From NCBI RefSeq assembly GCF_009769735.1, contig NZ_WSRO01000002.1:4290001-4354000 (forward strand): a stretch of 64,000 nt of DNA. Direction: 5' to 3'. The notes under the pieces were generated by a model. That model was not told the origin of the DNA. It made no database searches and saw only the letters and a list, made by a program, of their open reading frames with translations. Shown here one piece after another: positions 40,626 to 49,133 of this stretch (position 1 is its first letter; each line of letters begins with the position of its first letter). A program made the translations under genes and the position numbers. Origin of the DNA: Streptomyces sp. BA2. Lineage in GTDB: Bacteria > Actinomycetota > Actinomycetes > Streptomycetales > Streptomycetaceae.

Positions 40626-42068
40626 TCAACCGGTTTTTCGAGAAGGTGACGAGACGGGCTCCTGCCGGGTGCCGTAGGCGTATCCGTCGCCGCGTTGGAG
40701 CAGCCGCAGATTCCTGTACGAGACGTTGATCCGCCCCGTCGGCGTGGCCAGGCTGTGCTGTCCCCTGGCTCGTACAGAGATGCGTCCGTTCCAGGTGCCC
40801 GCCCACTTGCCGGTGGGCAGCGTGGCACGTACGAGATCCCCGGTGACGTACCCGAAATGCTCTTTGGTCCGGGCTCGTTGAAGCCGGGGAAAGCCGAAGC
40901 GGTCGGGGGTGGTGCGGGCGTAGGAGCCGCGTCCGGTTGCTTTGACGACCAGAACGCGTGCGGGCACTCGGACGATCTGTCCCCCGTTCTCGCGATCCAG
41001 CTCGCCGACGGCGAGGGCATCAGTGGTGTGGGTCTTGTCGAGTCCCATCGCGGTGCGGTTCCGTTGTGTGCGGAGGCCCTGCCAGGCGTGCACGGGTGGG
41101 CCTAGAGCACCCAGCCCTTCGATGAGCTGACGGCGCGTCGAGTTCATGACTGCCGCGTCACGCAGGGGTGGACGGTTCTGCGCACGAATCTCCGCGAGCC
41201 GTTCCGGCCGATCGGCGAGAAATACGTCGATGGGTTTGCTGCCCTTGGCCTGGTTGCAGGGGACACACGCAAGCACGAGGTTGGAGATCTTGCTGGAGCC
41301 GCCGCGGCTGCTGGGATGGATGTGGTCGATGTTGAGAGGGACACCCGTGACTCCGCAATAGGCGCAGACTCTGCCCCGGATCGCGAGCAGGAAGGCACGA
41401 GCGTCGGTTCCGGCGAGGGTGCCGTTCCGGTACTCGGCCCACTTGAGTTGCTTCCCCGCACTCATGGAGTGGGTGTCGAACGCGACGCTCTCCACGTGGA
41501 TCTCCGTTACCGGCGCGTAGCGACAGAAGCGGTGAGCAAGGGAGATCGTTGTATCGACCCGGTGGCGCAGCGACGGGGCGAGCCATCCCTCCGGGCGGGT
41601 GCGGTTGTCGCTTCTCGGCGCTCGGTGACGGAGGTTCGCAGATCGTCGTCTTCGCCGGTACCCGGCGCGTTGTCCCATGCAGTGCCGGATCTGCTCACCG
41701 CGGTGCCGGAGCTCGGCCGCCATCAATCCCCGGCGCACGAGGACCGCGTCCCCGCGCTTTCCGGTCTCTGTCTTCTCGTCCGTGAGGGCGAAGCCGGTCC
41801 CTTGGGATCCGGGGTCGATGCGTAGCCGTACGCCGTCGATCTCCGATTCGGCGCGCGTGCGGTCCTTGAGCCGGATGGTGAAGGGGGCGTGCCGATGAAC
41901 CACTGCACGCCCGGAGTTGAGCAGCTCGCGGGCACGGGCAGGGTGGCACGGCATCAACGGACGCCGGTCCTTGGCCAGTACGAACACTCTGCTCGCACCG
42001 ACGCCCCCGGTGTACCCGGGAGGTGTGGAAGCGTCACCGCTCCCGTTCTCTGCCTCCTCCGCCGCCAT
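40626..42068 (-). CDS. iscB: IscB, RNA-guided DNA endonuclease of the OMEGA class
   Basis: A 480-residue IscB, ancestor-type relative of Cas9 that cuts DNA using an omega RNA. The N-terminal PLMP motif is present (RRPLMPCHPARARELL, about 35-50). RuvC-I has its Asp in LRIDPGSQGTG (about 85), the arginine-rich bridge helix reads YRRRRRSANLRHR (about 137), and RuvC-II has Glu in EIHVESVAFD (about 193). The HNH domain shows CAYCGVTG, IDHIHPSSRGG (His about 249) and ACVPCNQAKG, and RuvC-III has DKTHTTDALAV (Asp about 350). The C-terminus carries the IscB ending GDLVRA to NLRLLQRGDGYAYG. All catalytic residues look intact. The frame is open to 42281, but that part lacks family sequence and overlaps the predicted RNA. 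The true start may be ATG 42068 or a later GTG. No TnpA is nearby. Confidence 0.93.
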   Translation of the reverse strand: MAAEEAENGSGDASTPPGYTGGVGASRVFVLAKDRRPLMPCHPARARELLNSGRAVVHRHAPFTIRLKDRTRAESEIDGVRLRIDPGSQGTGFALTDEKTETGKRGDAVLVRRGLMAAELRHRGEQIRHCMGQRAGYRRRRRSANLRHRAPRSDNRTRPEGWLAPSLRHRVDTTISLAHRFCRYAPVTEIHVESVAFDTHSMSAGKQLKWAEYRNGTLAGTDARAFLLAIRGRVCAYCGVTGVPLNIDHIHPSSRGGSSKISNLVLACVPCNQAKGSKPIDVFLADRPERLAEIRAQNRPPLRDAAVMNSTRRQLIEGLGALGPPVHAWQGLRTQRNRTAMGLDKTHTTDALAVGELDRENGGQIVRVPARVLVVKATGRGSYARTTPDRFGFPRLQRARTKEHFGYVTGDLVRATLPTGKWAGTWNGRISVRARGQHSLATPTGRINVSYRNLRLLQRGDGYAYGTRQEPVSSPSRKTG

Positions 42069-42269
42069 AGCGGCCGATTCGGCGTGACGCCGACGGGGTC
42101 TGACGCGATGCCCGTCGGTCTCCCCTCGCCCATGTTCCCCGCCGGTGCCCCGCGCGGTGGCGGGGAGTCCGTGAGCCGTTTCGTCCTTGCTCCTGAGGGT
42201 GTCTGCTCTCACGGATTCCAGTGCGGGCTGCTGAGGAAGCACAGCCCGGCGGGTCTGCTCGCCTGCGGG

Positions 42270-42430
42270 AAACGTAGTCATCGAAGAGCGCCTTCCTTTG
42301 GCCTGGTGGTCTTGATGTGACCTGATGGCCTTGATGACTAGGGCTGATCACTCGGCCTACCCCTACGAGGGGGCAAGCTCCGACTTCGAGGCGAAGAGCG
42401 AGTGATCTCCCTTCGTGTGTCCGTTGCCGA
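42270..42430 (-). ncRNA. Candidate omega RNA (HEARO-like) of iscB
   Basis: Directly upstream of iscB on its own strand lies a densely structured stretch. Arms 42346-42354 (GATCACTCG) and 42399-42407 (CGAGTGATC) form a 9-base-pair stem enclosing two hairpins, CCCCT-ACG-AGGGG (42360-42372) and GCTC with CTTCG-AGG-CGAAG (42377-42399). A second stem joins 42333-42340 (GATGACTA) and 42275-42282 (TAGTCATC), which swallows the ATG at 42281. IscB omega RNAs are encoded immediately upstream of the nuclease gene with the guide at their 5' end, here expected just beyond 42410. The stretch has low coding character. Ends and guide are not determined. Confidence 0.55.
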
Positions 42431-42677
42431 CGCTAGCGATCACGCGGGTCCGGGGGAGCTGGATCACTTGAGGTCAGCCATTTGTGCGAATCTTTGGACG
42501 TGCGTCTGATTCTGGGCACCGCGCCCGCCCCCCACATTTCGCGGGCAACGATTTCGTCCAACTTCTGGGAAGTACCTGTGGGCTGCGTCACGTTCGAGTT
42601 CAATGATCTGACGTGCGGTATACGCGGAACTCGCAGAACATGCAGCTCATGAGGACACGGCCTGCAGGGGGTGCCAG

Positions 42678-44051
42678 GTGAGTGCTTCCCGGCGTAGCGG
42701 AACCACCGACGAGCTGGGGCCTGAAGAGCCCGAGCCCGGTGGGGCCGAATTGCTCGCGGCATTGCTGGACGGGATGGACGCCGCCTTGTGCGCGTTCGAC
42801 GCCGACGGGGTGGTGACGCACTGGAACCGTGAGGCCGAGCGGATCCTCGGGTGGTCGGCGGCGGAGGCCGTCGGGCGGCAGGGGTTCGCGGGGTGGGCGG
42901 TGCGGACTGCCGATGCCGAGGAGGTCGAGGCGCGGCTGATGTCCTCGATGGAGGGGCCTGGGCGGCAGGTGCACGAGTTCGCGCTCCTGACGAAGGACGG
43001 CGGGCGGGTGCTCGTGCGGACCCAGTCCGCCGCGGTGCGGGGCGGGGACGGGAAGCCTTCCGGGGTGTACTGCGCGTTCAGCGAGGTCCATGCGCAGATC
43101 GACCTGGAGCGTTCCATCGCGTTGAGCGAGGCGCTGTTCGATAGCGCGTCGTGGGGTGTGGTGCTCGTCGACGCGGACCTGCGTCCTGCTGTGGCGAACG
43201 AACATGCGGCGCGGTCGCTGGGGATGGGCCGTACGGCCTTGCTGGGGCGGCCCCTCGGGGAGTTGCTCGGGCAGGGCGTGGAGGAGCTGGAGAGCGCGCT
43301 GAGCCATGTGCTCGCCGAGGGGGCTCCGCCGGCGCCGGCGGAGATGTGGGTGTCCGTGCGGGCCACGGAGAGCGGTGAGCCGGAGCGGCGCTGCTGGCGC
43401 AGCGGCTTCCTTCGGCTCGCGTCGCCGCTGGCGGAGGAGCCGGTGCCGCTGGGGGTCGCGTGGCTCTTCCTGGACGTGACGGAGGCCAAGCAGACCGAGC
43501 AGGACGCGGCGCAACTGCGCTTCCGCTCACAGCAGTTGCACCGGGCCGCGCGGGCCGCGGGCGAGTGCGAGGACCCGATGGAGGCGGCGACGGTTCAGCT
43601 GGACTTCGCGCTTGCCGGTTTCGCCGACCACGCGTTGATCGATCTGGTGGCGGGTGAGGGGGATCCTCCGGTGCGGCTCGTGCGTGCCGCGGCCACGCCC
43701 GCGGGCGCTCCTGGCCCTTGCCTGCCGGTGGCCAAGGCGGGCCTGCCCGTCCGCTATCTGGAGGGGCATCCGGCCCCGCAGTGCGTGGACCGGGTGGGTT
43801 CCGTACGGGCCAGTGCCGGCACCGCGCCGCCCGAGCGTGCCCGGGAGTGGGCGGCGGCCAGGCAGTGGCCGGAGGACTCCGTCCACGCCCTGTGCACGGT
43901 GCTGCGTAGTCGGGGGCGGACGTTGGGGGTGGTGACGTTTCTCCGGGGGGCGAGTCGCACGCAGTTCGAGCGGGCGGACGCTACGTACGCGGAGAGCGTC
44001 TCGGCGAGGGTTGCGGCTTCGCTTGACCTGGCCCACGCACTGCGCCGCTGA
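42678..44051 (+). CDS. PAS/GAF sensor-type protein
   Basis: A 457-residue cytoplasmic protein with two PAS domains and a C-terminal GAF-like domain. PAS 1 runs from LLDGMDAALCAFDADGVVTH through HWNREAERILGWSAAEAVGR (about 28-75). PAS 2 runs from LFDSASWGVVLVDADLRPAV through GMGRTALLGRPLGELLGQG (about 155-205). The last 180 residues contain RLRF-QQLHRAARAAGECED and the GAF-type VLRSRGRTLGVVTFLRGAS. Streptomyces has many such proteins fused to a PP2C phosphatase, but this one ends without it, so any output is by protein-protein contact. GTG 42678 follows a GGGGG site. It lies between the IscB segment and a repeat-rich gap. Confidence 0.85.
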   Translation: MSASRRSGTTDELGPEEPEPGGAELLAALLDGMDAALCAFDADGVVTHWNREAERILGWSAAEAVGRQGFAGWAVRTADAEEVEARLMSSMEGPGRQVHEFALLTKDGGRVLVRTQSAAVRGGDGKPSGVYCAFSEVHAQIDLERSIALSEALFDSASWGVVLVDADLRPAVANEHAARSLGMGRTALLGRPLGELLGQGVEELESALSHVLAEGAPPAPAEMWVSVRATESGEPERRCWRSGFLRLASPLAEEPVPLGVAWLFLDVTEAKQTEQDAAQLRFRSQQLHRAARAAGECEDPMEAATVQLDFALAGFADHALIDLVAGEGDPPVRLVRAAATPAGAPGPCLPVAKAGLPVRYLEGHPAPQCVDRVGSVRASAGTAPPERAREWAAARQWPEDSVHALCTVLRSRGRTLGVVTFLRGASRTQFERADATYAESVSARVAASLDLAHALRR

Positions 44052-44472
44052 CGGCAGGGCTCCCGGCCGGGGGGCTTCCCTGCCGGGGGGCGGGTGTTCA
44101 GGGCCGCTGCTTCCCTGCGGGGGGGGGCGGGTGTTCAAGGCCGTCGCCTTCCCGACGGTGGGCGGGTGTTCAGGGCCGCCGCTGCGCGGCGGATCTTTCC
44201 CGCCCACCCACCCGATCACCCGGCGGTGCATCGAGTGGGTGATCGCCAGCTGCCGGGCAAACGGGTGGGCGGGGGGAAAATCCGCCGCGAAGCGGCGGGC
44301 TAGGTCCCGACCACCAGCCAGCCAAGCCCCAGCAGTCCAGCGCACCCGCCTAGCCGGCCGGCTAGGCCCCAGGGCCTGAAGAACACACGCCCAGCCAGCC
44401 AGACCCCAGGCGCCTGAAATCCACCCGCCCAGCGGGCTGGACCCCGGGGCCGGAATCCGCTCGCCCCCCCGG
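44052..44472. repeat. Complex repeat region with long inverted repeat
   Basis: About 420 bases without a gene. Three degenerate units of a GGGCGGGTGTTCAGGGCCG type (44090-44180) are followed by a CCGCCGCTGCGCGGCGG hairpin and CCCGCCCACCCACCCGATCA (44199-44218). CGATCACCC (44213-44221) pairs with GGGTGATCG (44237-44245), and the whole block is mirrored by CGGGTGGGCGGGGGG and CCGCCGCGAAGCGGCGG (44262-44298), a large cruciform. From 44315 to 44465 a further 36-42-base degenerate repeat (CCAGCCAGCCAGACCCCAGG type) runs up to the permease stop. Confidence 0.85.
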
Positions 44473-45714
44473 CTAAGCCGCGTGCAGCGCCAGTGTTGGG
44501 GAGAGGCGCGCCGCGCGTACCGCGGGGTACAAGCCCGCCACCGTTCCGATGACCAGCGTCGCTCCGAAGCCGCCGCTCACCGCCCACAGGGGCACCACCC
44601 AAGGGAGCCCGCCCGACACCGCGTACGCGCCCGTCGCCGCCGCGCCGAGGGCGATCCCCGCAAGGCCGCCGAGGCCGGACAGCATCAGGGACTCCGTCAC
44701 GAACTGGATCCGGATCTGCCCCTTCGTCGCACCCATCGAGCGCCGCAGGCCAATCTCGTACCGTCTCTCCAGGACCGAGATGATCATGGTGTTGGCCACC
44801 CCCACTCCTCCCACCAGCAAGGCGATCCCGCCCAGGCCAAGGAGCAGCGTCGAGAACGCACCCTCCGTCGCCGCCTTCGCCTGCAAGGCCGATGACGGGT
44901 CGGTGACCTGGACGTTGCGCGGGTTCTCCGGGTCGATCGACGCGGCGAGCAGGCTCCGGACCTCGCGCACCGAGGCGTCGGCCGACCGCTCGTACACCGA
45001 CGTCGGACGGCCGTCGAAGCCGAGCTCGCTCTTCGCCGCGTCCCAGCCCACGAGGGCCGAGCGCTCCACGTCGGGGGACAGGGGCAGCGGGTCGAGGATG
45101 CCTACGACCGTGAAGTAGCGGTCGTCCAGCCATACTTGCTGGCCGGGTTGAGTGATTCCGAGGCGTTCCGCCGCGACGTGGCCGAGGACGATCGACGGGT
45201 AGCGGCTGTTCGCCGCGTTGAACCACGTACCGCTCCCCATCTCGCCGCGCAGGACCTTCAGGAGGCCCTCGGTCGCCGCCTTGACGGAGATGCCGCCGGT
45301 CTCGTCCTCGGGGATCTTCTCGCTGCGCCGCACCGTGCGTTCGAGGTCGCCGGTCGCGCCGACGTCCTCCACGCCCTTCACGCGCGAGACCCGGCCCGCC
45401 GCGTCACGCGGGAGCACCACCTTCTCACCGGAGAACAGAGGCTCCCCAGGGGCGGCCACCAGCATGTTCGTACCCAACTCGCCCAACTCACGCATGAGTT
45501 GCGCCTTGCTGGAGGAGGAGATGCCTACCACCGCGATCATTGTCGCGATCCCGATGGCGATACCCAGCGCCGACAGCACGACCCGCACCGGACGGCTCCG
45601 AAGTCCCGCCGAGCCGACGTGCAGGACGTCCCTCGGCCCGAGCCGCGCCGCCTTCAGCCGGACATTCTTGACTCGCTTCGTGACTCGCCTCGTGACTCGC
45701 TTCGTACGGATCAT
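44473..45714 (-). CDS. MacB-type ABC transporter permease
   Basis: A 413-residue permease of the MacB/FtsX-like family. The N-terminal helix RVVLSALGIAIGIATMIAVV (about 43-62) precedes a large external MacB periplasmic-core-type domain. Three more helices follow, beginning at LLLGLGGIALLVGGVGVANT with the conserved ERRYEIGLRRSMGATKGQIR coupling segment (about 316-335). The N-terminal tail has basic repeats (RVTRRVTKRVK). With the overlapping ATPase and the adaptor gene upstream it forms a tripartite exporter that likely pushes peptides, lipids or drugs across the membrane by mechanotransmission. It is the last gene of a leftward four-gene operon. Confidence 0.94.
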   Translation of the reverse strand: MIRTKRVTRRVTKRVKNVRLKAARLGPRDVLHVGSAGLRSRPVRVVLSALGIAIGIATMIAVVGISSSSKAQLMRELGELGTNMLVAAPGEPLFSGEKVVLPRDAAGRVSRVKGVEDVGATGDLERTVRRSEKIPEDETGGISVKAATEGLLKVLRGEMGSGTWFNAANSRYPSIVLGHVAAERLGITQPGQQVWLDDRYFTVVGILDPLPLSPDVERSALVGWDAAKSELGFDGRPTSVYERSADASVREVRSLLAASIDPENPRNVQVTDPSSALQAKAATEGAFSTLLLGLGGIALLVGGVGVANTMIISVLERRYEIGLRRSMGATKGQIRIQFVTESLMLSGLGGLAGIALGAAATGAYAVSGGLPWVVPLWAVSGGFGATLVIGTVAGLYPAVRAARLSPTLALHAA

Positions 45715-46412
45715 CCCGCGAGCACCCCCTCACCGGTAGCCGCACGCACATCCGCCACCACCCGCCCGTCCCGGATCCGCACCTGCCGCGGCAGCCGCTC
45801 CGCGATCTCCGTGTCGTGCGTGATCACGGCGATGGTCGCGCCCTCCGCGTTGAGATCGTGCAGCAGCTCCATCACCGCCTCGCCGGATGCCGAGTCCAAC
45901 GCCCCGGTCGGTTCGTCGGCCAGGAGCAGGTCCGGCGCTCCGACCACCGCGCGCGCGATGGCGACGCGCTGCTTCTGGCCGCCGGAGAGTTCGTGCGGGC
46001 GGTGCTTCATGCGGTCCGCGAGGCCGACCCGGTCGAGGGCGTCGGCGGCTCGCGCGCGGCGTTCCCCGCGCGAGAGGCCCGAGTACAGGAGCCCCTCCGC
46101 CACGTTGTCGCGCGCGCTGATCCCCGGTACGAGGTGGAACGCCTGGAACACGAAGCCTATGTGCCGTGCGCGCAGCGCGGACAGGCTGCGGTCGGCGAGC
46201 GTCGCGACGTCGTGTCCCGCGATCGCCACCGAGCCCTCCGAGGGGCGGTCGAGGGTGCCGATGATGTGCAGCAGCGTCGACTTGCCGGACCCGGAGGGGC
46301 CGACGATGGCGAGGAGTTCGCCCTCCTCGACCCTGAGGTCCACCCCGCGCAGGGCGGCGACTCCGCCGGGGTACTCCTTGGTGACTCCGCCCAACTCCAC
46401 GACGGCGCTCAT
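45711..46412 (-). CDS. MacB/LolD-type ABC transporter ATP-binding protein
   Basis: A 233-residue ABC ATPase. Walker A is GPSGSGKSTLLHIIG (about 39-53), the signature is ELSGGQKQRVAIARA (about 141-155), Walker B is LLLADEPTGALDS, and the H-loop is ITHDTEIAE, all canonical for the MacB/LolD subfamily. ATG 46412 overlaps the adaptor gene's stop (ATGA) and its own stop overlaps the permease start at 45714. It energises the exporter encoded with it. Confidence 0.95.
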   Translation of the reverse strand: MSAVVELGGVTKEYPGGVAALRGVDLRVEEGELLAIVGPSGSGKSTLLHIIGTLDRPSEGSVAIAGHDVATLADRSLSALRARHIGFVFQAFHLVPGISARDNVAEGLLYSGLSRGERRARAADALDRVGLADRMKHRPHELSGGQKQRVAIARAVVGAPDLLLADEPTGALDSASGEAVMELLHDLNAEGATIAVITHDTEIAERLPRQVRIRDGRVVADVRAATGEGVLAG

Positions 46413-47476
46413 ATCTTGGGCACCCCGACCTTCATGCCGTCCTTCAGACCGCCGCCGGTCACCTCGACCCGTCCCTGGCCGAACATGCCGAGCTCCACCT
46501 TCGCCTGGCGGGCGCGGCCGTGCTCGACGACCTGGACGCCGTAGCCGCCGCCGGGCAGCGCGAGGAGGGCGTTGACGGGGACGGAGAGGACGTCCTCGCG
46601 GGTCTCTCCTGTGAGGTTCACCGTGACCGGGGACTGGTCGAAGCCGTCGACCTTGCCGGGGTCGTCGAAGGAGATCGTCACCGGGATCTTGGGGGTCTTG
46701 TCGGCCGGGTCGTCGCCCGGCTTGGCGGTCTTGCCGACGGACGCGACCTTGCCCTTGACGGTCGAGCCGTCCGGCAGGTCCACGGTGACCTTGGTGCCCA
46801 CCTTGGCGAGCTTTCCCTCGGCGACGTCGAGCTGGAAACGTACGACCCGCTCCGAACCGGTCGTGCTGAGCACCGGCTTGCCCGGCGCGACCTGGTCGCC
46901 GACGGCCGACTCGGTGGACTTCACGCGGACGCCGCCCGGCGAGAAGGCGATCTGGTCGGGGCCGACCCGCCCGGTCTGCTTGCGGTCGTGCGCCTTCTGC
47001 CACTGCTTGACGGCGGCTGCCGTCCCCGCCGTGTACTCGTCGTCGACGGCGAGCCCGACCCCGTACCCGAGGGCCAGGAGGTTCTCCTCCAGCTGCCGTA
47101 CGTCGTTGCCCTCGTCGCCGGTCTTCAGCGTGCGGTACATGGGCTCGGTGCCGTACATGAGGCGCACCGGCACGCCGTTGACCTCGTACAGGCGCCCGTC
47201 ACGCTTGATCGTCGAGCCGCTGCCCGCGGACCAGGTGAGCGTGCCGGTGGTGCCCGCGTTGACCTTGCTCTCCTTGGCGTAGCCGAGGGTGCCGTCGGTC
47301 TGGGTGCCGCTGCTGAGGTCGCCGCGTTCGACGGGGGCGGTGGCGGGCGGGAGTCCGGCGTCCTGGCGCACGGACCTGTCCTTGCCGTTGTCGGCGAGGG
47401 CGGTGACGGCGACGCCGCCGCCGGTGATGGCGAGCAGGGCCACGACGGTGGCGACGACGGCGGTGCGGCGCCTCAC
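46409..47476 (-). CDS. Periplasmic-adaptor-type protein of ABC exporter
   Basis: A 355-residue membrane-anchored adaptor with one N-terminal helix (TAVVATVVALLAITGGGVAV), a peptidoglycan-binding-like module (LKTGDEGNDVRQLEENLLAL, then WQKAH, about 120-165) and a C-terminal HlyD/MacA-like beta-barrel region with GKPVLSTTGSERVVRFQLDV and VPVNALLALPGGGYGVQVVE. Gram-positive versions couple MacB-like exporters to the cell wall and control export. GTG 47476 overlaps the stop of the lipoprotein gene upstream (GTGA) and its 3' end overlaps the ATPase. The longer open frame up to 47611 is inside the neighbouring gene and not used. Confidence 0.92.
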   Translation of the reverse strand: MRRRTAVVATVVALLAITGGGVAVTALADNGKDRSVRQDAGLPPATAPVERGDLSSGTQTDGTLGYAKESKVNAGTTGTLTWSAGSGSTIKRDGRLYEVNGVPVRLMYGTEPMYRTLKTGDEGNDVRQLEENLLALGYGVGLAVDDEYTAGTAAAVKQWQKAHDRKQTGRVGPDQIAFSPGGVRVKSTESAVGDQVAPGKPVLSTTGSERVVRFQLDVAEGKLAKVGTKVTVDLPDGSTVKGKVASVGKTAKPGDDPADKTPKIPVTISFDDPGKVDGFDQSPVTVNLTGETREDVLSVPVNALLALPGGGYGVQVVEHGRARQAKVELGMFGQGRVEVTGGGLKDGMKVGVPKI

Positions 47477-47973
47477 GCGACGATGTCCTTGCACGCCTTG
47501 GCGGCCTTCTCCATCTTCTTGGCCTCGGCGCCCTCGGGCATCTTCTGGGCTTCCATGGCGCCGCCGTCGAACTTCGGGTCGGGCATGTTGAAGCCGTTCT
47601 TGCGCATGCACCGGGCGTACTTGAGCATCTTGTCCTTGTCGGCCTGCGTGACCTTGCCGCCGCCCGCGCTGCCGCCCTTGCCGGTGTTACAGGCCTTCAT
47701 GGCGGCTTCCATCTTTTCCTTGCTCATGTCGCCGCCGATGGTGATGCCGCGGGTGTCCTCGCCGGACTTGGGCTCGGACACCTTGAGGCCGTGCTTGCGC
47801 AGGCACTCGCGCTCCTTGAAGGCGGCGTCGGCCTGCTTGCCCTTGCCGCCGTCGGCCTTGTCCTGGCTGCTTTCGCCGCCGCCGGATGAGCAGGCTCCGG
47901 CGAACAGGGCGAGTGCGGCGAACCCCGATGCGATGGCAGTCGAGCGCGTACGAGTCCTCATGGCGGTCCTCAT
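47473..47973 (-). CDS. Small secreted lipoprotein, unknown function
   Basis: A 166-residue predicted lipoprotein. The signal segment STAIASGFAALALFAGACSS carries the lipobox AGAC. The mature part is rich in Lys, Gly and Ala and contains two similar cysteine motifs, ECLRKHGLKVSEP and RCMRKNGFNMPDP, plus single Cys in MKACNTG and KACKDIV. The paired CxRK(H/N)G-x-x-x-P repeats suggest an internally duplicated extracellular domain. Such proteins are regularly encoded next to MacB-type exporters in actinobacteria and may be the accessory or sensing component. ATG 47973 follows AAGGGGAAG. It is divergent from the response regulator gene. Confidence 0.85.
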   Translation of the reverse strand: MRTAMRTRTRSTAIASGFAALALFAGACSSGGGESSQDKADGGKGKQADAAFKERECLRKHGLKVSEPKSGEDTRGITIGGDMSKEKMEAAMKACNTGKGGSAGGGKVTQADKDKMLKYARCMRKNGFNMPDPKFDGGAMEAQKMPEGAEAKKMEKAAKACKDIVA

Positions 47974-48105
47974 GGCTTCCCCTTCACTGGTCGCGTCGGC
48001 GCGGCAGCGCACCGACGCGCTCAGGCTGGCGGGAGGGGAGGTTTCGTTTCTCTCAACGGAGACGCTTACACCGACGAAAGGTGCACTTCAGGTACACAGG
48101 GCCGC

Positions 48106-48774
48106 ATGCGCGTACTGCTGGTGGAGGACGAGGAATTCCTGGCCGAGATGATCGCCGACGGGCTGCGCCGCGACGCGCTCGCGGTCGACGTCGCGGCCGA
48201 CGGCCTGACGGCGCTGCGCAAGCTCCAGCTCGGCGAGTACGACGTCGTCATCCTGGACCGGGACCTGCCGGGCCTGCACGGCGACGAGGTGTGCCGCAGG
48301 GTGGTGAGCCAGCGGCTGCTCACCCGCGTCCTGATGCTGACGGCGTCGGCCACCGTCCGGGACCGGGTCGCGGGCCTCGGCCTGGGCGCCGACGACTACC
48401 TGACGAAGCCCTTCGCGTACGACGAGCTCCTCGCCCGCGTCCTGGCGCTTGGCCGCCGCACGCGCCCCGCACTCCCGCCGGTCATCGAACGCGCGGGCCT
48501 GGTCCTGGACACGGCCCGCCGCCAGGCCAGCCGCGACGGCCGTCATCTGGCGCTCTCCCGCAAGGAGTTCGCGGTCCTTGAGGCGCTGCTACGGGCGGAG
48601 GGCGCGGTGGTCAGCGGCGACGACCTGATCGAACAGGTCTGGGAGGAGGACACCAGCTACCGCACGAACGCGGTCCGCGTCACCCTCTCCAAACTCCGCA
48701 CCAAGCTGGGCGATCCCCCAGTGGTGGAGACGGTGCCGGGCGCGGGCTACCGGATCACGGGCTGGTCGGCGTGA
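48106..48774 (+). CDS. OmpR-family response regulator
   Basis: A 222-residue two-component regulator. The receiver domain has the acidic pair in LLVEDEEF, the phosphoacceptor Asp in VVILDRDLPGLHGDE (about 51) and the conserved Lys in DDYLTKPFAYDEL. The C-terminal winged helix shows LALSRKEFAVLEALLRAEGA and TNAVRVTLSKLRTKLGDPPV. It would bind direct-repeat operators when phosphorylated by the downstream histidine kinase and probably controls the divergent MacB-type exporter operon, whose first gene starts 132 bases away. Its stop overlaps the start of a repetitive ORF (GTGA). Confidence 0.95.
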   Translation: MRVLLVEDEEFLAEMIADGLRRDALAVDVAADGLTALRKLQLGEYDVVILDRDLPGLHGDEVCRRVVSQRLLTRVLMLTASATVRDRVAGLGLGADDYLTKPFAYDELLARVLALGRRTRPALPPVIERAGLVLDTARRQASRDGRHLALSRKEFAVLEALLRAEGAVVSGDDLIEQVWEEDTSYRTNAVRVTLSKLRTKLGDPPVVETVPGAGYRITGWSA

Positions 48775-49133
48775 GGCGCTTGGGCGGGACCGACACGCAC
48801 CGCGGGACCGGCGGCGCCCGGACCTCGCCGAGCCGCACCACCCCGCGCAAGCTCCCCACACACGGAACCGACACGCACCACGGCCGCGACACGCACCACG
48901 ACTGCAACGCGCCCCGCGGGACCGGCACAGACGGGATCAGCGCAGGCAAGAGCCGCGCACACAGGGCCAGCGCCGCCAGGACCACACCGAACCGCACCAC
49001 CCCACGCAAGCCCCCCACACACAGACCCGACACGCACGACGGGGGCGACACGCACCGCGGGACCGACACGCACCACGCCCGCGACACGGCTCGGCTCCGC
49101 GCAGCCGCGTCTCCCACCGGCAGGCAGTCATGA
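48771..49133 (+). CDS. His/Thr/Arg-rich repetitive ORF coupled between regulator and kinase
   Basis: A 120-codon ORF whose GTG start overlaps the response regulator's stop (GTGA) and whose TGA stop overlaps the kinase's ATG (ATGA), so it would be fully coupled in the operon. The product consists of repeated THxGTDTHH and RTTPRKPPTH motifs with no recognised fold. The DNA contains an approximate 50-base duplication (48831-48881 with 48991-49042). It may be a real repeat protein, a metal-binding His-rich linker, or a noncoding repeat insertion that happens to stay open. Codon bias does not decide. Confidence 0.4.
   Translation: MRRLGGTDTHRGTGGARTSPSRTTPRKLPTHGTDTHHGRDTHHDCNAPRGTGTDGISAGKSRAHRASAARTTPNRTTPRKPPTHRPDTHDGGDTHRGTDTHHARDTARLRAAASPTGRQS

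Noticed and set aside
42069..42281. N-terminal extension of IscB to ATG 42281
   Set aside because: No similarity to IscB N-termini, no ribosome-binding site, and the ATG lies in one arm of a predicted stem of the upstream RNA.
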